A stretch of 64,000 nucleotides of DNA from Gibbula magus (Eukaryota; Mollusca; Gastropoda; Trochida; Trochidae): contig OW388297.1 of the NCBI GenBank assembly GCA_936450465.1, forward strand, positions 56,164,989 to 56,228,988. The letters are read 5' to 3'. Positions 45,759 to 55,876 of the stretch are shown here, piece after piece; positions within the stretch are counted from its first letter, which is position 1, and each line of letters starts with the position of its first letter. A program made the position numbers and the translations under genes. A model generated the notes under the pieces. It made no database searches. It was not told the DNA's origin and was given only the letters and a program-made list of their open reading frames with translations.

Positions 45759-46084
45759 AACTCCTATTAAAACACAGAGACGCCGGTGGAATCCATGCGC
45801 ACTCCAAATCCTGCACATATAATCCAAGGGAAGATCCAGCACAAGCCACAGTAACAACTAGATTAGCGTTTGCGGGACACCGCAAAAGCAGAGCAGCTCC
45901 GAAACTTAGGGTCTCGCCTTTCCCTGTTCCACCTTCTCGTCAGCATCAATAAAATGGGAATTATTTTTAACAAAAATTTGTTCATTATTCGAGTTATTAC
46001 TAATCATCACTGGGGTCACTTTTCACAAGTTTGTTCTTAAAACCTATTTCTTCTTTAAAAATTTGATCAAAGGATTAACGTGGC

Positions 46085-47290
46085 CTTAACCAATATCACT
46101 TTTCATCACGTATAACAATCATGCAATGACTCAAAGTGTTCATAGTTAAAATACGGCTTATTCGTATATAAAAGCGTGCTAAAGTTTTGACCTCACTGTG
46201 ACCTTGACCTTTGACAGATTTTAGCGAAAACGTTTTCAAATCTTGGTCTTTCTTCATAGTTCATATATACCAAATGAGAGCCTAATAGCACAAAAAAGTT
46301 TGAAGTTATCATGTTTACAAGGATTGTTGTAGTGATTTCAGAACTAATGACCTTGACCTTTGACCTTGAATGTGAACATGTCAAAATCATTCACCAGGTG
46401 TATAAGAAAGAAATTAAGCTATCTATATGGGGTGTTAATATCTTCATGGAAAAAAGTTACTTAGTGATTTCAGAACTGGTCAGCATGACCATATCTCGTG
46501 ACCTTGACCTTTAAAATTCAAGGTCACACAATCAGTTATCACTTTTCATTGTGTATCACAATCATGTAATGATTCAAAGTGTTAATAGTTGAAATAAGAC
46601 ATTTTCGCAAAAGCATGCTTAAGTTGTGACCTCGCTATGACCTTGACCTTTGACGGATGTTAGCGAAAACCTTTTCAAATATTGGCCTTTCTCCATAGTT
46701 GATATACACCAAAGAAGAGCCTGATAACACAAATATTTTTCAAGTTACCGTGTTTACAATGATTTTTTTTTAGAGATTTCAGAACTCGTGACCTTGACCT
46801 TTGACCTTGAATATGAACATGTCAAAATAATTCCCTAGGGGCATAAGTAAGAAGTTATGTATATGAGGTGTTGATACCTCCTTGGAAAGAAGTTATTTAG
46901 TGATTTCAGAACTGGTGACCATGACCCAATCTCGTGACCTTGACCTTTAAAATTCAAGGTCACACAATCAGTGATCACTTTTCATTGTGTATCACAATCA
47001 TGTAATGATTCAAAGTGTTAATAGTTGAAATAAGACATTTTCGCAAAAGCATGCTTAAGTTGTGACCTCGCTATGACCTTGACCTTTGACGGATGTTAGC
47101 GAAAACCTTTTCGAATCTTGGCCTTTCTCCATAGTTGATATACACCAAAGAAGAGCCTGACAGCACAAATATTTTTCAAGTTATCGTGTTTACAAGGATT
47201 TTTTTTTAGCGATTTCAGATCTCGTGACCTTGACCTAAGACCTTGAATGTGAACATGTCAAAAAAATTCCCCAGGGGTATAAGTAAGAAG
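46085..47290 (+). repeat. Three tandem ~440-bp units rich in TGACCTTGACCT
   Basis: Units start at about 46085, 46538 and 46974, each with CACTTTTCAT, AAAGTGTT(A/C)ATAGTT and several TGACCTTGACCTTTGAC blocks. I count eight such blocks over 46195-47240. TGACCTTGA is the reverse complement of TCAAGGTCA, the monomeric site of FTZ-F1/ERR-type nuclear receptors. Similar dispersed repeats are common in molluscan genomes; regulation is not shown. Confidence 0.85.
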
Positions 47291-47418
47291 TTATGTATAT
47301 GAGTTCTCAAAACCTAATAGGAAAAAAGTTAGAGCCAATACAAAACACGGCGGCGGCAGCGATCGAAACTGCGCAAAAACTGATAGCGATCCACACAGTA
47401 GAATTCTGTATGCTGTAT

Positions 47419-50400
47419 CCATTCGCTAGTTTCACAATAATTTTCGACTCGCCGGGAGCATGCGCAGATAGATGCTGCAGGGAATCCGGTCTGGCCGGAA
47501 GTAGTCGTTAGCGTAGAAATACTGTATTATCTTGTTGAATCCATCGAATATAACTACTGTAAAGACAATTATTTGGGAAGAACAGCAGTCAAAAACGAGT
47601 TTTTACACCCCTGTCTATAACAATGATGATCTGTTACAATGATAAAGACCTGTTTTTGTTGTAGGGACTATAAACACAAAGGGATTGTGTTGACAGGCAT
47701 GACAAATGGCAGTGGTGCTGACACAAAATAAAGTCGTATTTTCTAACTAATCCCCTCTGTTGTTTTTGCATCGACACTTAGTAACGTACACATACAATTG
47801 AAACTATGTTATTCATCTCACCTTTTATTGTAGTGTTTCAAGTTGTTTAGAGATTTAATTGACGTAAAATCCAATTGTATTTACCTTAGTCTCGAACTTC
47901 ACTTGAACCAGGACTCGATTCACTATTGTGGCGATTCTCTATCTAATCTCTTCTAAATTGATTCAATGCAAGTGCTCATTTTAAAATGAAATTAAAATAC
48001 ATTATACGATATTCTCAGTTCTTCTTTCTAAATTATTTTAGTGACTGTAAACTGTTATTGCAAGAGATCAAGGTAACTTGTAATCACAACACCATCGATC
48101 TGCACAAATATTTTCTGTTATATAGATAAAAATGTTTCAGTGTTTGAAGTTTTGCACTCAAATGAAGACGGACTTTTAGACTCTTCTAACCTATCGCATG
48201 TTGATCCCAAGAAGCGCCTTAAAAAAACCTAGAACCAAAATATGGAATTATAATCAACGACAGGAACAATTAAGTCAAATGTAGTGCCATTGTTTTACAT
48301 AAGTGTTGTCTGCCATCAAGTACATTATGAAAAAGTTTCAATTCACAATTTCATAAATAAATATATACTAGAATGTGATTTTGAGTTATGTTGATGAATT
48401 TTCTAAATCATTGTTCAACATGATCTTGCTGTGACCATGTATAGGACATAAGTTGATTAAGAACATTGAATTTTATACATAAACTACCGGGCAAAAGAAA
48501 GGACTCACCTCAGTTGATTTTACCATATGTATGATTTTCAATTGCAAATATCTCAAGTTTTCGATGTCATAATACAAAACTGATAAGTACAGGTGTTTAA
48601 TTAGCAGTCAAAGAATACTTCAACATGTTTTTAATTATTTTTAAAAAAATGAAATTTTAAATTTATTTTGTTTTAAAATTATTTTTTGATGATACACAAA
48701 TGATCATCGACATATAAGACATACCCTACGTTAAATGTATAGATGTGCCTGATTCTGCACGCATTTACAACATTTTAAACAGGGTAGGGGTCATGTTGGT
48801 GTAAATTTCATTCTTAACCCTGTCTTCATTACAAAAAGATATTTGAACTAAAATTTAACCACAGTCACCAACAAAGTCATTCAAACTACTGCAGATAATT
48901 ATTATTGTATCACGCCATAGTCAAATACATCTGATTTAAATATTGAATTAATCGAAACAAACTGAAGTGAGTCCTTTCTTTTGCCCGGTAGTTTACATTA
49001 TTTGAATGTCTTTCGGCTTCACAAGTTTATATCATTACAAAATTTCAGTATATATAGAAACAAAAAAACAACTGTAAATATATTCATAATGTCCTTTTGA
49101 TTGGTATCATTCACTCTTAGCCTAATAAAGATTAGTAATAATATATTCATTTCATGTGATTGTCATGTTTGCATGTACATGCATGATTTTTATTTGATAT
49201 CATATCATTTATTAACTTACAAAAATGACATACAAATACTGTTTGTAAACATCATCGATAGGCCAGTGTTGTTTGTTGTCTTGGTTCAGACTCAATATTC
49301 ATTTTATTACCAACAACTATGCACCATTTTTGTGTGGCCTATATTGCTTTCATATAAAAGCATGAAAGGAGATGATTTCATTATGTATGAAATTATTATA
49401 CTCTCGGATACAATTTCATTTCAAGTTGAGCTATAACTTTTTTTTATACAAAGAGCTCTTCTGAAGAGAAAAAAAACAAAATACGGCATTCAGTCTAGTT
49501 TCTCAACATTTGTATCGGGTGAACTGTACTACATTTCACTTGGCAAAACATTTACTAATAATATGAAATTATTAAGACCCATAATACAACAAGTTACAAA
49601 CAAACAAAATCTTCTCTTTTTTTCATTATTGTAAACTGATAATAATACGGCTCTATGAGTACATTTAATATGTACACTTACGACATTTGCTTATCTTTAT
49701 TACATTATGTTTTGTGATTCTCAGCTCCACTAGCCTATATATACTTTAGAAATACTTGCCATTTAGATTTTATATATATACTTGTTGATTTATGAGTCTG
49801 GATTTTCTGGATGTATGTAGAAAATAACATGTCATATATATTTTCAGTGATTCCTGTAATTAATAGTCTCATAAATATATTTTGAAAAATGTGTTGTCAC
49901 TTGTTGGATCTAGTGACAGTACTGGGATCTTGATAGATCTCAAGCAGCTTGAGAGAACAAGTTAGAATATATCAATCTGTTAAAAATAATGTCACCATGA
50001 ACGCCGTGACAGTCAACAAAAAAATGAAATAATGGTAATTCATACTTTATTCAAAATATATTTTTATTTAACAAATATCAATAACTTATCACAATATCTA
50101 AACGTAGAAATAGAAGTTCGTTGTTGTGAGTAGGTTACTTTTAATCGGTTGACAGCTTCATATGGAGTTCTGTAGGCTTGGAAAACCAGTCGTAAATGCT
50201 GCTTGAAACAAGTAAGTTTTCCTTTCTGAAAGAAGTTTCCGCACCTAGGTACACAACAAAAACACCTGGGTTAATTTAATCATTTGTGAAACAAGTCGAG
50301 CGGATATTGATCTGTCAAACTCGTATGGAATCCAAGGTGACAATCCGACACAATTCCATGCGTTCGATGTTTATAAATCATCATTGCAAACGAATTTGTG

Positions 50401-50608
50401 TAATTGAAGATTTCAGGGTCGTAAAAACACGTTTTTGACTGCTGTCGTTCTCAAATAATTGTCTTTACAGCAGTTATATTCGATAGATTCAACAAGATAT
50501 TACAGTATTTCTACGCTAACGACTACTTCCGGCCAGACCGGATTCCCTGCAGCATCTATCTGCGCATGCTCCCGGCGAGTCGAAAATTATTGTGAAACTA
50601 GCGAATGG
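47419..50608. mobile_element. 3.2-kb element with 188-bp inverted terminal arms
   Basis: 47419-47606 is the near-exact inverted copy of 50421-50608, outer ends CCATTCGCTAGTTTCACAAT. The 2.8-kb interior is AT-rich and has no recognisable transposase; it contains the Tc1-type MITE at 48481-48994. No clear target duplication is visible. It may be a non-autonomous DNA transposon, or two opposite copies of a shorter repeat. Confidence 0.65.
48481..48994. mobile_element. Tc1/mariner-type MITE, 35-bp termini
   Basis: Ends: TACCGGGCAAAAGAAAGGAC and its inverted copy, one mismatch over 29 bp inside flanking TA (48485-48486 and 48989-48990); AAAC/GTTT outside also pair. The CCGGGCAAAAG-type end and TA target fit Tc1/mariner. 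It is nested in 47419-50608. The broken Tc1-like transposase at 38636-39290 is a possible relative of the enzyme that moved it, but nothing links the two directly. Confidence 0.75.
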
Positions 50609-50614
50609 TCGGCG

Positions 50615-50770
50615 TCCATTCACTAGTCGGATCGTAGGGTAGCACAGTCCCAATCTGTCTCGTACCTTTCGGTGGCAGAAATCTTCCAATTCTCGCTCTC
50701 CAAACGTCGACTGGTATGCCCATTAAGATTTCCTGTACGTTTTGTCGCAGTGTAGGTGGTTTTCATAACT
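50615..50770 (-). other. Short protein-like minus frame of unknown nature
   Basis: The minus strand reads MGIPVDVWRARIGRFLPPKG, then TRQIGTVLPYDPTSEWTPTIR, ending at a TAG inside the inverted arm that ends at 50608. Composition looks coding, but a stop lies not far upstream and no splice sites are clear. It may be an exon remnant of a transposon or host gene cut by the 3.2-kb element. Confidence 0.3.
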
Positions 50771-50869
50771 TACATAGACCATTGACAAATAATAATACTT
50801 CGTGGCGATTTATCTAATTGTCATAGCAGGCCCGTAGCAAAAGGGGGGGCTAGGGGGGTTGGGGGGAGA

Positions 50870-51482
50870 TTCAAGGATTCAAGGGCCATAACTCCATAAA
50901 AAATAATATTTCGGAAGTGGTTTTCGAACTCGATAAGGAGTATCATCTGGACTGCCTCCATGTTAAATTTCATTCACCTAGATGTAATAGTTTCCGAGAA
51001 AACTTGTCCCCATTGGAGCATCACAGTTCTTTTGATACTAAGTTAAATTTCGGATTCAAGGGCCATAACTCCTTAAAAATAATATTTCGGAACTGGTTTT
51101 CGAACTTGATAAAGAGTATGATAGTGAGTACTCACAACCAAAATTTCATTCACCAAGTTTGAACAGTTTCCGAGAAAACTTGTCCCCATTGAACACAATA
51201 GTGAGTGAGTGAGTTATTGTTTAACGCCGCTTCGGCAGTATCGCAGCCATTAGCGGTTGAACACAATAAAACTAAGTCCAAAAAGTGACGTTTCCATGGA
51301 AACGACAAAAAATTAAATCTCAGAAAATTGAAAAGTGTCTGTGCGCGATCGGAAGAACATGGTTAACAACTGTACAAAGTTTGTTAGATGTACCTTTGAC
51401 GGTTTTTGAGAAAATTAACCGGACAGAAGGACGGACGGACGGAAGGACCACTATATACCCCCGCTACGAAGTAAGTATAAAG
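50870..51482 (+). repeat. Pearl-like element with two cores and a GGAC microsatellite
   Basis: Two ~180-bp units each contain CAAGGGCCATAACTCC, AATAATATTTCGGAA and GTTTCCGAGAAAACTTGTCC. It ends with (GGAC)n and CCCCCGCTACGAAGT, the mirror of the leader at 21740. A SINE end is inserted at 51201-51256. Confidence 0.7.
51201..51256 (-). mobile_element. 56-bp SINE 3'-end insertion with 12-bp target duplication
   Basis: TTGAACACAATA flanks it on both sides (51189-51200 and 51257-51268). The insert is only the 3' end: (GTGA)n tail, TTTAACGCCGCTT and a short remainder. It is an extremely 5'-truncated retrotransposition event. Confidence 0.85.
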
Positions 51483-52427
51483 AGGTTTTGAGTGTGGACA
51501 CACTGTAACGCCCATATTTGATGGGGGATCAATGACAAGTGAATAAACTTTAGCCGCCATGTAAAAAAAAATTCTGAAAACATGTTGTTTATAAAGATTT
51601 TTTGGGAAATGCCTGCCACGCCGATATTTGAAAAGGGTCAGGGGATTTGAAACAAACAGGTACCTCCCAATGACATTTCAGTTTTTGGGGTGCAGCAATT
51701 TTAGAGGAGACTGGAGACGAAAATGTCAACTACCAAAATCGATTCGGCATTGATGAGCTAAAATTGTAGGATACTACGATAGATATAGGTCTGGATATTT
51801 TGGGAGTGTGATACACTTATCTCTCATCGAGTAATGGGTAAAGCCGGAGTTACATGAGTGGCGCATCTTTCAGGGATGGGAGATACGTGATACTGCACTG
51901 AAAACACAAATATTGTGTTTATTTTATGTTTCTGAGCGTTTTTACCTCCACAAGTGCTTCAATTCAGGAGTTCTTTGGACGCCATACCAGTTAACTTTGC
52001 ACTGTCAACTACGATGATGTTGCAATAGCTGTAGATGCAACGTCATTTATTTGTAAACAAGTCATCCCCTGTGTGATATTTCCAATGTGTTGAACACGTG
52101 CACAGTGATGAGAACATTTTTTCAAACTGAGAACACATTCTCCCACTGATTAGCATATAAAACAACATTCAGAGGTATCAAATTTGATATTGATGATTCA
52201 AATGGACTGTGTTAATATCAAAACATAAATGCAGTACATGAGTATCGCTTTGTTGCTCAAATAAACACCTGTAGTACTGACGACCAACTCCAAACCGGTC
52301 TTAGACCCCCGATATTTTCATTGGCTGACAAAGATACTTTGGCCATATGTTGTGAGAAGTGAAAAATTAAGTGGACATTATTCTAGATCCTTATTTAGGC
52401 AGGTAAAGCAAGTCTCTCACGCAGTGT
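51483..52427. other. No gene seen
   Basis: No coding or repeat signal I can support. Confidence 0.35.
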
Positions 52428-52710
52428 AACATTCATCCAAACCTTACTGCATGTAGAACAGTTCTCTACTGCAGACGAAGTTGCCGAGCCCCTAGTCTAA
52501 CACGTAGACTCAAAAAAAAAATATTTTAAATCTTTTTTTAAAAGAAAATTTAATTTCTTACAGTCTCCTTTTCAATATTTAATAAAATGGTGATTATATT
52601 TTCAGAATAAATACTTTTTTCATAGTCTGAGTGTAGGACTACCGTGCCCTTTGAATCCTCAACCTTTTGATCTGAAGGTGAACCACTCTACTATCCTTCC
52701 CCCTAACAAA
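52428..52710 (-). mobile_element. Degenerate SINE split by AT-rich sequence
   Basis: ACAGTTCTCTACTGCAGAC (body) at about 52450 and a decayed tRNA-like head at 52640-52710 (TTGAATCCTCAACCTTTTGAT) are separated by ~140 bp of A/T-rich insertion. Confidence 0.55.
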
Positions 52711-53285
52711 TGGTATAAAGAGTACTTTCTAAAGTATTTCTAAATATATTTTATCTATTCTTCATGAGCTTGTTGACCAATTTATGTTCAAGTCCATTTC
52801 ACATTTTGAACCATACTTCAGTAACTTCACTTCATCAAAACAAACGCAAGACATCACTGCGTAACATTTAATGCAATTCACAACACTGTACAATTCAATA
52901 AATAACAACAATTCTAGGATCACCATTTACATGAGTTTGTAAGTTAAAGATCAAATATAAATGCGGACAAAGTCTATTGTTTTGTACAATCTCAAAACAT
53001 CAAAGTTCACGAAATGAAATGACGCATTGCTTGTATTAAATTATTCTCTTCCCACAGGTTCCTTTCAGATTTTCTATTGTAACCTGTTATATATACCGGT
53101 AGGTGATAGTTAGCAGTAATAAATCTCATAAAAAACTTTTGGCATGTTTTATCATACACCTCTTTGCAACTCTCGTAACATTTTTTTTTTTCCAAACAAA
53201 CTTGTTTTTACATCTGGGACCAAATTCTGCTTGTAAACAAGAAGTGCCCATCGCACAGATTAAGCAACTCCAGTCGTTTTGACAA
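52711..53285. other. No gene seen
   Basis: AT-rich; short minus frames without domains. Confidence 0.35.
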
Positions 53286-53425
53286 TTACAGAAACAACGT
53301 CCGTGATGGTACAACTAGCTTCTGATGCAACCAATCAGGATTCTCTATTTCTAGCCGAGAAATTGCTCAATATATAACAAAGTTTATGATAGAAAATTTG
53401 AAGGGAGTAACATCTGTGGAATGAG
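53286..53425. mobile_element. GAGGTTACTCCC MITE, end fragment
   Basis: GATGCAACCAATCAGGATTC and GAAGGGAGTAACATCTGTGG match the right ends of the copies at 5071-5629 and 12918-13603. Confidence 0.5.
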
Positions 53426-54706
53426 AATGGTATTAAATATAAAGATCCCGACAAAGTTTAAGATGTAAGTTTCATTCTTGAAAGATTTTGAAAGTTTTAA
53501 AAAATGCTGAAAACCATCATTACAAGATGTGTTTGTAAAGAAACATTCCCTTAATGTAACCAAATTCACAAAAGAAGATATATTAAAACATATGAATAAA
53601 GATGAACATTTAATTACTTGGTGATGCTTATGAAAAATATCATAAAAAAATTTTTAGTCATGGATCAGTGATATTAATGTTGGTGAAGATACACAATATC
53701 ACAGTTATGTGGAGATCAGACAAATAAGGACAAAGATTTTACATTTCAATTTAAAAGTTTAACTTACCCCGGGGGTAACTGTATTTGATTAAATGAAAAT
53801 TTATACTTGAAACAAATAAAAATCTTGGCAAAATAATTTGATCATAACAAATTGACAATGTAGGAGATATAGATCTATCCCATATTCATGATACAGTACA
53901 GTACATTAAACAGCAATTTATTTAGAATATGACAGTTTGGACCTATGAAAATGTTGATTCTTTCCTTCACAACAAGAAAATATTATCGGAGTTATGGGAA
54001 TAGCGAAAAACAACATGCCATGTCACTCCTACTTGAATGTGGTATTAAAGCAATCAATATGTTGAAAACAAAAATAAAATCAACCAAAAACAAATTTGAA
54101 AACTGATGTTAGAAGAGTCAATATATCTGATATTGTGTTAATTGAAATGATAAAGATATATAGTTGATAATTCTCTGACTAAACAGTAGCCTGTAAATGT
54201 AAGGTTAATTGAACTAAACAGACATTTCCATCAGGAGCATGTTAGACTAACATCGCCATATAATTATATTATAATTATTAAAACTATTTAAGTTTAATCT
54301 CAGAAATGGTAAAGATAAAGCCTTAAAACTCTGACTAAAGATCCTCTACATACAATAACACGCATATTAGACGGTAACGATCAGATATCAGAAGATATGT
54401 AAGAGATAAAACCTCAAATCTCACTTGAATTTATTTATGTAATAAATTGTGAAGATATGATAAACTAAGCTGACATATGGTTTCTAGTTTCTAACAGTGG
54501 ACTATACCACGCAGGTCTAAACGAGATTGTCAACAAAGTTCTAGTATTCATGGATGTTCTGTTCATAAAGTTTTAAAACTGAACCACAAAAGATCCACTT
54601 TTCCAGCATTAGCTGCTGAATAATTTGCACAATACCATCGCAAGTGCCCAAATAACAGGACTCACAATTCGGTAATAACAGTATTTACCCATGATTGTTC
54701 ACTAGG
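53426..54706. other. No gene seen
   Basis: AT-rich. It may include distal 3' UTR of the V-ATPase gene; an AATAAA on the minus strand near 54430 is one possible end. Confidence 0.35.
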
Positions 54707-55201
54707 TTAAAGGTGCATCCATTGTGTTGCATAAAATTTTATTAGGCCTTAATATGTTCCGACTTACCGTATGTGCTGTTTACAGTGCAAATAAATTCAC
54801 TCAGCTTGCATATTCATCCCGAATCACCAAATATATCATAATTACTACTTTCCAATTAAAATATAATAACATAATTATGCATGTGCAGAAACCGAAACTT
54901 CACGTCCCATTTACATGCACAGTAGTTATATGACCTTTTAAACATGATCAACCCAAATTTATCAGTTTGTCTGTTATAAATAAGATTCCATATTAAGTTT
55001 GACTCATTGGCGCGAGCCACATGAGATACATTGTCCTGTTTTCGATCAGAAATCACTGCCTTTACCTTCATATCGTCAATATACTAAGTTGCCTAAGATC
55101 AAATTGGCAATTTTCAGCAACAGTCAGTACTTCCCAATAACATAACAGTTTATACTGTTTAGCATATGTTGCCCCAAACAACACAATGGATGTACCTTTA
55201 A
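54707..55201 (+). mobile_element. T2/Kolobok-type MITE, complete copy
   Basis: The element is 495 bp between TTAA (54707-54710) and TTAA (55198-55201), with ends TTAAAGGTGCATCCATTGTG and CACAATGGATGTACCTTTAA. TTAAAGG termini with a TTAA target are characteristic of T2-type MITEs related to Kolobok. It is the reference copy for fragments at 6281, 34350, 36300 and 63720. It lies 0.7 kb beyond the V-ATPase stop codon, perhaps in the 3' UTR. Confidence 0.8.
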
Positions 55202-55439
55202 TGTAGGTAAAGGCAACAGGTTGATCATATTGTTCAAGATGTAGGGTTTACTGAGAGACTGTTCAAGTTACCTGTATGTGAACTTCACTAAAATGATTCA
55301 ATAACTTAAATATGAATTGTTCAAATGGTTCTTTTGTAGTTAATTTTTACCAAGTTCTAAGTGATAAAAGATTTCTCAAAGGTCACAACACAAATTCAAA
55401 GCTCAAAGACCAATATTCCCAGCTACTGTGAATACAATT

Positions 55440-55870
55440 CTAGCACTTTTGATGTAACTTCAACCAATCAGAGAGCCTTCTTCTTGAAAAAAGTGTCACA
55501 CTTGTATTAACAAACAGAAATCTTTTCAAAATCCCGTTTGAAGGCCTAATCCTTTCCAACATTGTTTCATATTAGTCAACAGAAACTCTTGTAAATCAAG
55601 CGATTCATATTTGCTGTCAAAGTAGAAAATACCTTCTTCAATATATCCATCAATAGAAACCATTATCAGATATGATTAACCAATCAGATTTGAGGTTACA
55701 CTGGATATTCTCAATTCAATTCAATTGACCAATAAAAACACCTTTAAGATATATTCAGCCAACAAGATTGGCTGTTACATGAATCAATGTACTTGATATC
55801 CAGAGCTTCTACTCAACCAATAAAACCACTTGTAAGATACTATCAACCAATCAGATCAATCGTTACATGG
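55440..55870 (+). repeat. Diverged ~90-bp tandem repeat with CCAAT motifs, abutting the V-ATPase stop
   Basis: AACCAATCAGA or ACCAATAAAA motifs occur at about 55455, 55678, 55727, 55813 and 55848, each followed at similar distances by (A/G)TTACATG or related words. The last unit ends a few bases before the V-ATPase stop codon (minus strand), so the array is the proximal 3' UTR of that gene. Confidence 0.5.
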
Positions 55871-55876
55871 AGCCGG

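Larger units (their letters stand above)
40290..45950 (-). mobile_element. Near full-length, inactivated APE-class non-LTR retrotransposon with a 2A-like leader
   Basis: On the minus strand the order is: 5' leader (about 45950 to 45390, interrupted by the MITE at 45396-45758), ORF1 with a 2A-like sequence and coiled coil, an inter-ORF region holding a foreign plus-strand RT fragment (44170-44461), ORF2 with apurinic-type endonuclease, reverse transcriptase and a C-terminal zinc knuckle, and a 3' tail with AATAAAGATTGATTGAT near 40310. This layout fits CR1/L2/Crack-type elements. Multiple stops and shifts show that it is dead as it stands. Confidence 0.75.
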
